This document shows, piece by piece, positions 26,484 through 36,350 of a stretch of DNA of 64,000 nt (its first letter is position 1; every line of letters starts with the position of its first letter). The DNA is taken from positions 744,001 through 808,000 of the forward strand of contig NZ_JAXCLA010000001.1 in the NCBI RefSeq assembly GCF_034043675.1, in the 5' to 3' direction. Position numbers and translations under genes: made by a program. This DNA is from KK5 sp034043675 (lineage in GTDB: Bacteria; Pseudomonadota; Gammaproteobacteria; Burkholderiales; Burkholderiaceae_C). Under the pieces are notes generated by a model. The model saw nothing but the letters and a program-made list of their open reading frames with translations, was not told the DNA's origin and did no database searches.

Positions 26484-28610
26484 ATGCCGCCACGACCGAT
26501 GAACCGGGCTAACGCCTCACCTCAACGCCACCTCCGCCCGCCCCGGCGCGGGCGCTGGGCGCTTGCCTGCGTGGCCGCCCTGGCGGCAGCCGTGGGCTCG
26601 GCGATGCTCATCGGCAGTCGCCCGGCCAGCTCGGCAGGCAGCGAGGCGCGCAGCGTGGCCGCCCAGATCGCCCATCAGCTCGACGGCCTGGAGCGTACGG
26701 GCGCCGCCCAGCCGGCCACGCACGACGCCGAGCTGCAGGAGCTGATCACGCGTACCGCTCCCGGCAGCGGCGAGCGCGCGGAAGTGCTGGCGCAGGCCGG
26801 CGCGCTGGCCGCGCTGGCGCAGGACCGGCTGCGCGTCGATGCCTTCGCACAGCAGCTGCGCGCCTGGCCGAACCCGGCCACGCACGCGCAGGCGACGCTG
26901 GCCCTGGCCTATGTCGAGGGACAGTTCTTCTACAAGGGGCAGCAGGACGTGCGCGAGGCGCGCAAGGTGCTGGCCGGCATCGATGCCGAGCCGCTGCGCA
27001 AGGCCCCGGCGGCCGACCTGATCCGCGTGCACAACCTGCGCGCGCTCGTGCGCATGGATGCCGGCGAGCTGGACGACGCGATCGCCGATGGCCACCACGC
27101 CCTGCGCCTGGCACAGGGTCTCGGCCAGAGCTGGCGGGTGGCTCAAACGCTGACCCAGCTCGCGCTGATCTACTACCGCGCCGAGCAGCCGGACCGCGCC
27201 AAGCAGACGGTCGCCGAGGCCGCCGAGCAGGCAGCGCTCGATCCGGATCCGATCCTGATCTACAAGCTGCAGACGATCAAGGGCATCATCTACTCGCGCG
27301 ACGCTGACACCAGCACCGCGCAGCGCGCACTGCTGGCCGCCGTGGAGCAGGCCTCGCAAGCGGGCGCCGAGTCCTTCAGCGCGCAGGCGATGGCCAACCT
27401 GTCCGACTCCTACCTCCATTCCGGCAAGTTCGCCCGCGCGCTGGAACTGGCGCAGGCCGCGCTGCCGCTGGCGCGCAAGACGCGCAACCTCAACGCCGAG
27501 ATCACCGCGCGGCAGAACCTTGGCCTGGCCAAGATCTCGATGGGCCGCGTGGCCGAGGGCAAGATCGACACCCGCGCCGCGATCACGCTGGACGAGCAGC
27601 AAGGCGCCACCACCGGCGTCACCGAGAGCTGGCAGGAGCTGGGCGAATACCTGGAGCGCGCCGGCGACCTCACCGGCGCCATCGAGGCACACCACGAGTA
27701 CCGCCGGCTGATCGACCAGGTGCTGCGCGACGACACCCGCAAGGCCGTGCTGGAAGCGCAGGAGCGCTACGACGCCGACCAGCGGACCAAGGAGATCGAG
27801 CTGCTGAACCGCGACAACAGCCTGATGGCCGAGCAGATCCGCGCCCGCGACCTGGAGCTGGAGCTGTGGGCCTCGCTCGCGGGCTGCATCGTCGTGACCT
27901 CGGCGCTGATGGTGCTGTTCTACAAGCGCGTGCGCCGCACCAACGAGGCACTGGCGAGCAGCAACGCGAAGCTGAAGATCCAGAGCGAGCGCGACCCGCT
28001 GACGGGCCTGGCCAACCGGCGCCACTTCCAGTCGGCGATCAAGGAACTGGCCGCGGACGGCAAGCTCGACGGCAGCCTCTTCCTGATCGACATCGACCAC
28101 TTCAAGCGCATCAACGACCAGCACGGCCACGCGGCCGGCGACACGGTGCTGGTCGAGGTGGCGCGGCGGCTGCGCAGCGCGCTGCGCGAGGACGACCTGG
28201 TCGTGCGATGGGGCGGCGAGGAGTTCCTGATCGCCGTCAAGGCGCGCGAGCCGGCCTTTGCGCAAGGCCTGGCCCAGCGCCTGCTGGACCTGATCGCCGC
28301 GCCGATCCACCACGGCGGCCAATTGATCCCGACGACCGGTTCGATCGGCTTCGCCAGCTTCCCGCTGGCGCCGAACGAGCTGCGACTGGAATGGGAGCGC
28401 GCGATCGACCTCGTCGACACCGTCATGTACATGGCCAAGGCGCATGGCCGCAACAAGGCCTACGGCGTGGAGCACGTCGACGCACACGATGAGCAGGAAC
28501 TGGCGCAGATCACCGCCGCCGTCGAGCCCGCCTGCCATGCCGGCCGGCTGAGGCTGGTGGCGCTGCAGGGGCCGGTGGGCCGGGCCGAGAGCAGCGAGGT
28601 CCGGCCATGA
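26484..28610 (+). CDS. TPR-containing membrane diguanylate cyclase (GGDEF)
   Basis: This 708-residue protein has an N-terminal membrane segment at about residues 25-48. Tetratricopeptide-like helical repeats span about 60-440. A second membrane segment at about 455-475 (ASLAGCIVVTSALMVLF) is followed by a GGDEF domain at about 490-670. The active-site motif is GGEEF at 577-581, and an inhibitory RxxD site (REDD) lies five residues before it. It should therefore make cyclic di-GMP under product control. The periplasmic TPR region is likely the sensor. Its start at 26484 is the first of two ATGs five codons apart. It overlaps the following paralogue by 4 bp. Confidence 0.9.
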   Translation: MPPRPMNRANASPQRHLRPPRRGRWALACVAALAAAVGSAMLIGSRPASSAGSEARSVAAQIAHQLDGLERTGAAQPATHDAELQELITRTAPGSGERAEVLAQAGALAALAQDRLRVDAFAQQLRAWPNPATHAQATLALAYVEGQFFYKGQQDVREARKVLAGIDAEPLRKAPAADLIRVHNLRALVRMDAGELDDAIADGHHALRLAQGLGQSWRVAQTLTQLALIYYRAEQPDRAKQTVAEAAEQAALDPDPILIYKLQTIKGIIYSRDADTSTAQRALLAAVEQASQAGAESFSAQAMANLSDSYLHSGKFARALELAQAALPLARKTRNLNAEITARQNLGLAKISMGRVAEGKIDTRAAITLDEQQGATTGVTESWQELGEYLERAGDLTGAIEAHHEYRRLIDQVLRDDTRKAVLEAQERYDADQRTKEIELLNRDNSLMAEQIRARDLELELWASLAGCIVVTSALMVLFYKRVRRTNEALASSNAKLKIQSERDPLTGLANRRHFQSAIKELAADGKLDGSLFLIDIDHFKRINDQHGHAAGDTVLVEVARRLRSALREDDLVVRWGGEEFLIAVKAREPAFAQGLAQRLLDLIAAPIHHGGQLIPTTGSIGFASFPLAPNELRLEWERAIDLVDTVMYMAKAHGRNKAYGVEHVDAHDEQELAQITAAVEPACHAGRLRLVALQGPVGRAESSEVRP

Positions 28611-30610
28611 GGACGGCGTTCGTCGCAACGATGCTGGCGCTACTCGGTGCCGTGGCCGCGCAAGCCGCGCCAGGCCCCGACGAAGCGCAGCTGCAAGCCG
28701 TTGTCGACCTGGGCCGCCGCCAGCCCGAGCAGGCCCTGAAGCAGCTGGCCGAGCTGCGCGCCGCACATGGGCCATCGGCTCGACTGGACTATGCCGAGGC
28801 ACGCACGCAGCTGGAGAACGGCGACAGCGCCGCCGCGCTGGCGCTGGCCGAGCAACTGGCCGGCCAGCCGGGCGAAGCCGCCCACGCGGCGCTGCTGCGC
28901 GCGACGGTGGCGACGCGGCAGGCGCAGATCAAGCAAGCCGGGGACGCGGCCCAGCAGGTTGCCGACCTGCTGGGGCCAGCCTGCCAGGGCGAGGACCTCG
29001 CCGCGCTTCGCAGCGCCCGGGCTTGCGATTTCCGCACGCTATCGGAAGCCATGAGCATCCTCGCCGTGCAGCAGGATCGCCGCGGCGCGGTGACGGCCGC
29101 GCAGGCGCTGTACAAGCGATCGCTGCTGCTGGCCGAAGCGGGGGGCTATGCCGAGCAGGCCTCCCAGAGCGCCGGCCTGCTCGCGGTACTCAGCGCGGAT
29201 CAGGGCAACTATGCCGAGGCGCACGAATGGCTGCAGCGCGCCCGCTCGTTCAGCGGCGCGGACAAGATGCTGCAGATGCACGCGCGCAACTTCGAGTCCA
29301 TGGTGAGCTCGCGGCTCGGCGACAAGCCCGGCCGGCTGCATGCGTTGCAGGAATCGCTGCGCCTGGCGCGCGAGGTCGATGCGCCGCGCTTCATCGCACG
29401 CGAGCAGAACAACCTGGCCGACTACTACATGCACCAGGGCGATCCGGCACATGCGCTGGCGCTGTCGCGTGAGGCGCTGCCGGTGGTGCTGCGCTACAAG
29501 GACCGGCGCAGCGAGCGCGTCCTGCGCCACAACATCTCGGTCGCGCTGCTGCAGCTCAAGCAGGTGGACGCGGCGCGACGCGAGATCGCACGCGTCGAGG
29601 AGCTGCGCCGCGGCCAGCCCGACACCACACAGCGCATCAACGAGCTGCGCGAGCTGGGCGAGGCCTGGGCCAGCGCCGGCCAGCCGAAGGAAGCCATCGC
29701 CCTCTTCCACCTGGAGCGCCAGCTCACCGCCGAGGCCAATGCCCGTAATCGCGAGGCCTCGCTGAAGCAGCTGCAACTGAAGTACGACAGCACCCGCGAA
29801 CGGCACGACCTGGACCTGCTCACCCGCGACCGCGACCTGAAGGACCGCCAGCTCTCCAACCGCCGTCTCGGCCAGCAGCTGGGCATCGCCGTCGCGGTGC
29901 TGATGGGCCTGTCGCTGGTGCTCGTGGGCGTGATGATCAAGCGCGTGCGCGACGCCAACAAGCGCCTGCGCGCCAGCCAGGCGCTGCTGCGCGCGCAGAG
30001 CGAGCGCGACCCGCTCACCGATCTGGCCAACCGCCGCCACTTCCTCGCCGTGATGGAGCAGCAGCAGGCGCTGATGGCGGCGCCCGCACAGTTCTCCGGC
30101 GCGCTGCTGATGGTGGACATCGACCACTTCAAGCACGTCAACGACCAGCACGGCCACGGCATCGGCGACGTCGTCATCTGCGAGGTCGCGCGCCGGCTGG
30201 CCCATGCGGTGCGCACCGAGGACCTGGTCGTGCGCTGGGGCGGCGAGGAGTTCCTCGTCTTCGCACCGGACGTCGGCCAGGAACAGCTGAGCCTGCTGGC
30301 CGAGCGCATCCTGCAGACGGTGGGCGGCAGCCCGGTCGACACCGAGGACGGCCCGCTGCGCGTCACCGTCTCCGTCGGCTTCGCCCACTTCCCGCTGCCG
30401 CCGGCGCAACTGCCGGTGCACTGGGAGCAGGCCGTCAACTGGGCGGACATGGCGCTCTATGTTGCCAAAGCCCAGGGGCGCAACCGAGCGATGGGGATCG
30501 CGACCGTGGATGCGCGCGACACGGCGGCGCTGGGCGAGATCGAGGCGGATTTCGAGGCGGCGTGTACGTCGGAGAGGGTGAGGATGGTGCAGGTGGCAGG
30601 GCCGGCTTGA
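28607..30610 (+). CDS. TPR-containing membrane diguanylate cyclase (GGDEF), paralogue
   Basis: This 667-residue protein has the same architecture as its upstream neighbour. It has a signal peptide (ending QAAPG at about residue 22), TPR-like repeats to about 400, a membrane helix at about 425-447 and a GGDEF domain. GGEEF is at 545-549, with an I-site RTED five residues before it. The GGDEF halves of the two proteins are close copies while the sensor halves have drifted, which indicates tandem duplication. The ATGA overlap means the two cyclases are made together, perhaps as hetero-oligomers or as sensors of different signals. Confidence 0.9.
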   Translation: MRTAFVATMLALLGAVAAQAAPGPDEAQLQAVVDLGRRQPEQALKQLAELRAAHGPSARLDYAEARTQLENGDSAAALALAEQLAGQPGEAAHAALLRATVATRQAQIKQAGDAAQQVADLLGPACQGEDLAALRSARACDFRTLSEAMSILAVQQDRRGAVTAAQALYKRSLLLAEAGGYAEQASQSAGLLAVLSADQGNYAEAHEWLQRARSFSGADKMLQMHARNFESMVSSRLGDKPGRLHALQESLRLAREVDAPRFIAREQNNLADYYMHQGDPAHALALSREALPVVLRYKDRRSERVLRHNISVALLQLKQVDAARREIARVEELRRGQPDTTQRINELRELGEAWASAGQPKEAIALFHLERQLTAEANARNREASLKQLQLKYDSTRERHDLDLLTRDRDLKDRQLSNRRLGQQLGIAVAVLMGLSLVLVGVMIKRVRDANKRLRASQALLRAQSERDPLTDLANRRHFLAVMEQQQALMAAPAQFSGALLMVDIDHFKHVNDQHGHGIGDVVICEVARRLAHAVRTEDLVVRWGGEEFLVFAPDVGQEQLSLLAERILQTVGGSPVDTEDGPLRVTVSVGFAHFPLPPAQLPVHWEQAVNWADMALYVAKAQGRNRAMGIATVDARDTAALGEIEADFEAACTSERVRMVQVAGPA

Positions 30611-30641
30611 GCTGGATGTTGCAGTTCGCCACTGCCACGGC

Positions 30642-30659
30642 GCCGGGTCTCGCCCCGGC
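30642..30659 (+). terminator. Possible hairpin after the GGDEF operon
   Basis: GCCGGG and CCCGGC form a 6-bp stem with a six-base loop about 30 bases after the second GGDEF stop codon. No T tract follows, so it is at best a Rho-assisted terminator or 3'-end stabiliser. Confidence 0.35.
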
Positions 30660-31000
30660 ACCGCCGCAGTAGTACCCAACTATCCATGACGCATAACGCG
30701 CAAACCAAACGACAAAAGCCCCGCAGTGGTAAACTCCGCAAATAGATTCGCACGAGACCGCTTCTTCTAAGGTCTTATCTGCAGCCCCGCCAGCCTTCCC
30801 CAGGCTCCCTCTCGCGAGCGGCTCGCTACAGCTTCCTCCCAGCTGATTGCTCTTGAGTGTTTCTGTCTTCGCAGGCCATGTCGGTCGCGGAGGATTTTCG
30901 TCGGCCTTCGAAAGAGGGCCGGGCGGGCCTGTCGGCTTGCCCATCATTCAAACCGCGCCTAGACGGTTCATCCCGATCAAGGCGCACACCTCAAAAGAAC
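30660..31000 (+). other. Long gene-free leader upstream of small protein and IF-1
   Basis: About 340 bp with no convincing frame lie ahead of the 71-residue gene. Composition falls in the first part. Several short stems are visible: AGACC/GGTCT at 30755-30775, GCGAG/CTCGC around 30817-30829, and AACCG/CGGTT around 30953-30970. There is no good Shine-Dalgarno sequence before the ATG at 31001. This would suit a structured 5' leader controlling translation, but I cannot match it to a known RNA family. Confidence 0.35.
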
Positions 31001-31216
31001 ATGCACAACAAAAGCATTGAGGTGGGGCGTTTCCTTGTCTCACCCATGACCCGACCCGATGACGACGGACGTTTCGTCGCTTCGGTTTCCATTCGCTCCG
31101 GCAAAGGCATGAGCAGCGTCGACCGAGTCTTCCGATTCAGGTCCAGCTTCTCCAACGCCCGCGCCGCACTGCAGTACGCCACGGCCGAAGGAACGGCCTG
31201 GGCGCTGCAGCGCTGA
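31001..31216 (+). CDS. Small conserved protein upstream of IF-1 paralogue
   Basis: This 71-residue protein is rich in Arg, Ser and Phe, with the pattern IEVGRFLVSPMTRPDDDGRF, SVSIRSGKG and DRVFRF. I recall similar small proteins of unknown function from Burkholderiales, but cannot name the family. It lacks a signal peptide and is probably cytoplasmic. The ribosome-binding site is weak. It lies 26 bp before infA on the same strand and is probably co-transcribed with it. The length and predicted beta-rich content would suit an RNA- or nucleoid-associated protein, but this is speculation. Confidence 0.7.
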   Translation: MHNKSIEVGRFLVSPMTRPDDDGRFVASVSIRSGKGMSSVDRVFRFRSSFSNARAALQYATAEGTAWALQR

Positions 31217-31242
31217 TCGACCACAACAACGAGGAGGGCCCC

Positions 31243-31509
31243 ATGGCCAAGGAAGAACTGATCGAGATGCGTGGCATCGTGAACGAAGTCCTGCCGGACT
31301 CGCGGTTCCGGGTCCGTCTCGACAACGGACATGAGCTGATCGCCTACACCGGCGGCAAGATGCGCCGGCACAGCATCCGCATCCTGGCCGGCGACAACGT
31401 GTCGCTGGAGCTGTCGCCCTACGACCTGACCAAGGGCCGGATCACCTTCCGTCACCTGGACCGGCCGTCCTCGCCGATGCCGGCGCGGCCGAAGACCTTC
31501 CGCCGCTAA
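31243..31509 (+). CDS. infA: Translation initiation factor IF-1
   Basis: This 88-residue S1/OB-fold protein is IF-1, which binds the ribosomal A site during initiation. It begins MAKEELIEMRGIVNEVLPD and contains the conserved GGKMRRHSIRILAGDNV and SPYDLTKGRITFRH blocks. It is longer than the 72-residue E. coli protein, with a Pro/Arg-rich tail. This is the betaproteobacterial form often found as a second copy outside the ribosomal protein operon; whether another infA exists cannot be seen here. A strong GAGGAGG precedes the ATG. Confidence 0.95.
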   Translation: MAKEELIEMRGIVNEVLPDSRFRVRLDNGHELIAYTGGKMRRHSIRILAGDNVSLELSPYDLTKGRITFRHLDRPSSPMPARPKTFRR

Positions 31510-31521
31510 ACGCAGGCAAGC

Positions 31522-32709
31522 TCAGGCCGCAGCGGCGTACAGCCGCTCGGCCTCGACCGGCACCTTCACCGCCTTGTCCGCCAGCGAGCCGGTGATCGCA
31601 AACTCCGGCTGCGCGGTGTCGCGCCGGCGTGGCGCAGCCAATGGCTCGCCCTGGGCCGTGGCGATCGCGCAGACCAGCGGCATGCTGGCATGCGCACCGC
31701 GGCGCACGACCACAGCCATCTCGCCGCAGGCCAGGCGCACGAAGCTGCCCGGCGGGAAGATGCCCATCTCCTTGATCAGCATCGCCGCCACCGGGTGGCC
31801 GGCGCTGGCCATGTAGAGATCGCGCGCAGCCTGCTGCGGCGGCACCGGGTTGCGGTCCGCGCGGCCGGCATGCTTGGCGAGAAAGATGTCGACGAAGCGC
31901 AGCATCTGCGCCATCTCGCTGGGGTTCTGCAGGCGGTGCGGATAGCCGCCGCCGGATTCGTCCTCGTGATGCTGCGCCACCGCGGTGAGCCATTCCTCGT
32001 CGTCGATGGCAAAGCCCAGGCCGGCCTGGCGCAGCAGGGCGACGCTGTCCTCCGGATGGCGCTCGATCGAACGGCGCTGCGCCGCGCTGGGAATGCCGCC
32101 ACGCACGGCCATCTGGCCCTGCAGCTCGACGATGGACAGGTTCATCGACAGCGCCGCGCCCAGCAGGTTGTGCAGACGATCGGCCGACCAGCCGGCACGG
32201 CGGGCCAGCAGTGCGCAGAGGCCGGCAACGTGCAATGCATGCGCGCTGCCGTAGTTCTCGTAGTGGCGGCTGTGCTCGTGCCGCATGACGGAGAAGATCA
32301 GCCGGTCCGGGCTCGTCTCGGCAAGGCTCGCGATGACGGCCGCACAGTCGCGCAGCCGCTTCAGGAAATCCGGCGCAGCGGGTTCGCCCAGCAAGGTGCG
32401 CAGCCGCCCCTGCAGGCGCAGCCAGCGCTCGAAGAAGCCGCTCTCGACGGCGGCACGCTGGCTGTCGATGCGGGTCTGGACCTCGCGCAGCTCGTCGGCA
32501 TCGATGCCCACGCCCTGCGCCAGCAGCCGCTCGCGCATCGCCTCGTCGGCCACCGTCTGACCGCGCGGCAGCAGCAGGCCGCCGCGTGCATCGCGCACGT
32601 TGAAGGGCAGGGCCGCACCGACGCGCAACCGCGCTGCCACGCGCTGCAGCGGGATCAGGGTCGGCATGGCTGTGGGCGGCGGGCCCGTCGTCGCGGAGCT
32701 CAAGTCCAT
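31522..32709 (-). CDS. Degenerate HD-GYP-like protein
   Basis: This 395-residue protein resembles cyclic di-GMP phosphodiesterases of the HD-GYP class in its central part. The GYP motif is intact as HHEDESGGGYP at about residues 247-257, and HALHVAGL at about 157-164 matches the first His helix. Where the catalytic HD pair (HDIGK) is expected, it has GAALSMNLS at about 184-192, so metal-binding residues are missing and it may only bind cyclic di-GMP. The C-terminal 100 residues are unassigned. The ATG at 32709 is preferred because GGGAGGA lies ten bases upstream. It lies close to two GGDEF genes. Confidence 0.78.
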   Translation of the reverse strand: MDLSSATTGPPPTAMPTLIPLQRVAARLRVGAALPFNVRDARGGLLLPRGQTVADEAMRERLLAQGVGIDADELREVQTRIDSQRAAVESGFFERWLRLQGRLRTLLGEPAAPDFLKRLRDCAAVIASLAETSPDRLIFSVMRHEHSRHYENYGSAHALHVAGLCALLARRAGWSADRLHNLLGAALSMNLSIVELQGQMAVRGGIPSAAQRRSIERHPEDSVALLRQAGLGFAIDDEEWLTAVAQHHEDESGGGYPHRLQNPSEMAQMLRFVDIFLAKHAGRADRNPVPPQQAARDLYMASAGHPVAAMLIKEMGIFPPGSFVRLACGEMAVVVRRGAHASMPLVCAIATAQGEPLAAPRRRDTAQPEFAITGSLADKAVKVPVEAERLYAAAA

Positions 32710-32841
32710 TGATTGTTTTCCTCCCATGGACCGCTCTCGAGTCGGCCTCGTTCTCATTCAACCCCAGTCGAGTCATCGCAGAGCAAGAGCCGGTCCCGGG
32801 CTGCGCGAACAAAATCACGCGATACCTTTCGGCGGATCAAA

Positions 32842-33954
32842 ATGCCGACGATGAAAGCCGCCTCCCCCACCCTCGACGAGCTGCGCCGCTACGCGATCGC
32901 CCGCAGCCTGTTCAAGCCGACGACGCTGCCGCGCGCCATCGCGAAGCTGGGCTTCGTCCAGGCCGACCCGATGCGCGCGCCGGCCCGCGCGCAGGACCTG
33001 ATCCTGCGCCACCGCGTCACGAACTACCGCGCCGGCGAGCTGGAACAGCGCTACGCCAGGCTGAAAATCGAGGAGGACTGCTTCGTCAACTACGGCTTCG
33101 TGCCGCGCGACTGGCTGCCGCTGCTGCACCCACGCACGCCGCGCAAGACCTGGGACGCCGCCACGCACGAACGCGCGCAGGCCCTGCTGGCCGCCGTGCG
33201 CGAGCGCGGCCCCACGCATCCCAAATCGCTGCTGGATGAATTCGCCCACCACGGCCGCATGCCGGGCTATTGGGGTGGCGAGCTGAACGTCAGCACGCAG
33301 CTGCTGGACGGGCTGCACTACCGCGGCCATCTGCGCGTCAAGCGGCGCGACCAGGGCACGCGGATCTACGAGGCGATCAGCCATCCCGAGCAGGACCAGA
33401 GCGACGCCGCCCGGCTGGAGCGCGCCACCTTGCTGCTGGACCGCGTGGTCGCGCTCTACGCGCCGCTGCCCTCGGCCAGCCTCGGCTACCTGACGAGCCT
33501 GCTCGGCTACGGCGTGCCGCACCTGCGTGCCGAGGCACGGCACGCCTTCAGCAAGGCGGCAAGGACGCGCTACGCGCACGCAATCGTCGATGGCCAGACC
33601 TGGTACTGGCCCGCCGATGAGAACCCGCGCTCCAAGCGTCACGCCCCCGACGAGCGGCTGCGCCTGCTGGCACCGTTCGACCCCGTCGTCTGGGACCGCC
33701 GCCGCTTCGAGACCCTGTGGGGCTGGGAGTACAAGTTCGAGGCCTATGTGCCGGCGGAAAAGCGCCGCATGGGCCACTACGCGCTGCCGCTGCTGTGGGG
33801 CGAGGAGATGCTCGGCTGGGCCAATCTGAGGCTGGACAAGGGCCGGCTGAAGCACGAGCTGGGCTTCATCGGCGCCCGGCCCAAGGGCGCGGCCTTCAAG
33901 CTCGCGCTGGCCGAGGAGCTGGAGCGGATGCGGCTATTCCTGGGCTGCGAGTAG
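32842..33954 (+). CDS. YcaQ/AlkX-type DNA glycosylase (winged-helix)
   Basis: This 370-residue protein belongs to the HTH_42/YcaQ family, monofunctional DNA glycosylases that unhook interstrand crosslinks or remove bulky alkylation. The catalytic QxD motif appears as Gln40-Ala-Asp42 in GFVQADPMRAPA. The rest shows the tandem winged-helix pattern, with conserved WGWEYKFEAYVP and LPLLWGEEMLGWANL in the C-terminal half. The ATG at 32842 starts the conserved region; upstream frame is Ser/Arg-rich and non-conserved. It converges with a HAD gene, overlapping it by 21 bp. Confidence 0.87.
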   Translation: MPTMKAASPTLDELRRYAIARSLFKPTTLPRAIAKLGFVQADPMRAPARAQDLILRHRVTNYRAGELEQRYARLKIEEDCFVNYGFVPRDWLPLLHPRTPRKTWDAATHERAQALLAAVRERGPTHPKSLLDEFAHHGRMPGYWGGELNVSTQLLDGLHYRGHLRVKRRDQGTRIYEAISHPEQDQSDAARLERATLLLDRVVALYAPLPSASLGYLTSLLGYGVPHLRAEARHAFSKAARTRYAHAIVDGQTWYWPADENPRSKRHAPDERLRLLAPFDPVVWDRRRFETLWGWEYKFEAYVPAEKRRMGHYALPLLWGEEMLGWANLRLDKGRLKHELGFIGARPKGAAFKLALAEELERMRLFLGCE

Positions 33955-34731
33955 CGCCGCTGCCACTTCCGCGAAACCCGCGCCGCGCTCGCTCCGCGTG
34001 ACGTAGGTAGGCAGATGGCGCATCCGCGGCGCGAAGCGGGCGATATTGGCCACGCCGACCGACAGCGGCATGCGCTCGAACATCGTCTCGTCGTTCGTCG
34101 AGTCGCCGACGTAGAGCCACTCCTGCGGATTGAACGGCACATGCAGCGCCGTCTCGACGGCCCAGCGCGCGCCGGTCCATTTGCTGTGCTCTCCGATCCA
34201 GCCGTTGATGTGGATGGAGCTGACCGTCGCACGCAGGCCGTGCTCGCGCATCACCGCGCAGACGGCGTCGATCTGCGCGGCGTCGAGATGGGCGAACTCG
34301 CTGTGGTCGATGGCAATGTCAGTCTCGCGTCCGACGCTGTCGACCGACCGCATCGCGCCGGGTACCGCTGACAGGACTGCATCCACGCATGCCCGAAGAC
34401 GCAGGGCATTGGCCGTGCGGACCGAAGGCTTCTGCACGTAGTACGCGCGCAGCCGGTCATCGACCGACCGCAGCATCACTGCACCGTTTTCGGCCACGAT
34501 GGCCGCCACGGGCCACGCAAGAGCGAACGGCCGACTCCAGCCCGCCGGCCGACCGGTGATCGCGATGACGGGCATGCCCGCGTCATGCAGCCGCTGCAGC
34601 GCCACCAAGGCCACGGGCTCGATGCGGCCGTCGGCCGTCAGCGTGTCGTCGATATCGGTCAGCACGCCGCACAGCGTGCGCAATTGCACGGGCGGGCAGA
34701 GTTCGAAGGCTTGCACGCGGGCATTGTCCAT
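33934..34731 (-). CDS. HAD-IIB family hydrolase
   Basis: This 265-residue HAD phosphatase has motif I DIDDTLT with nucleophile Asp26 and general acid Asp28. Motif II lies in ITGRP, and motif IV is GDSTNDETMF near the C-terminus. The C2-type cap between them and the length match the Cof/sucrose-phosphatase/mannosyl-3-phosphoglycerate phosphatase branch. The substrate is presumably a sugar phosphate but cannot be specified. Its start is about 30 bp from the SAH riboswitch, so its promoter overlaps the ahcY regulatory region in the opposite direction. Confidence 0.86.
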   Translation of the reverse strand: MDNARVQAFELCPPVQLRTLCGVLTDIDDTLTADGRIEPVALVALQRLHDAGMPVIAITGRPAGWSRPFALAWPVAAIVAENGAVMLRSVDDRLRAYYVQKPSVRTANALRLRACVDAVLSAVPGAMRSVDSVGRETDIAIDHSEFAHLDAAQIDAVCAVMREHGLRATVSSIHINGWIGEHSKWTGARWAVETALHVPFNPQEWLYVGDSTNDETMFERMPLSVGVANIARFAPRMRHLPTYVTRSERGAGFAEVAAALLAAQE

Positions 34732-34762
34732 GCCGCTGAAGCTTGCGATTAGAATTCGCGGC

Positions 34763-34833
34763 TTCCGAGGAGCGTTGCAACCTCAGCACCCTTTGAGGCC
34801 AGGCTCGGAATCAATACTGCAACCGCGCTCACC
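34763..34833 (+). promoter_or_regulatory. SAH riboswitch
   Basis: This is an S-adenosylhomocysteine riboswitch just upstream of ahcY. The P1 helix pairs TTCCGAG (34763-34769) with CTCGGAA (34804-34810). An inner stem pairs CCTCA (34781-34785) with TGAGG (34794-34798). GAGCG (34770-34774) can pair with CGCTC (34826-34830) to form the pseudoknot of this class. The core sequence GAGGAGCGTTGCAAC and the GCCAGGCTCGG strand match the family consensus as I know it. SAH binding turns on ahcY and the genes behind it. A TAGAAT -10-like element lies at 34750-34755; its -35 is unclear. Confidence 0.93.
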
Positions 34834-34912
34834 CGCACTGTCTGGACGTGGGTGATCGATTCCGCTCGAGAGACCCGTCAGGCATTGCGGCCCCATTCTT
34901 CTGGAGCAAGCA

Positions 34913-36343
<1,431 letters not shown>

Positions 36344-36350
36344 GCAAGCG

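Noticed and set aside
26517..30679. Long leftward frames (761 and 546 codons) antisense to the GGDEF genes
   Set aside because: The sense strand encodes intact GGEEF domains; the antisense products have artefactual composition.
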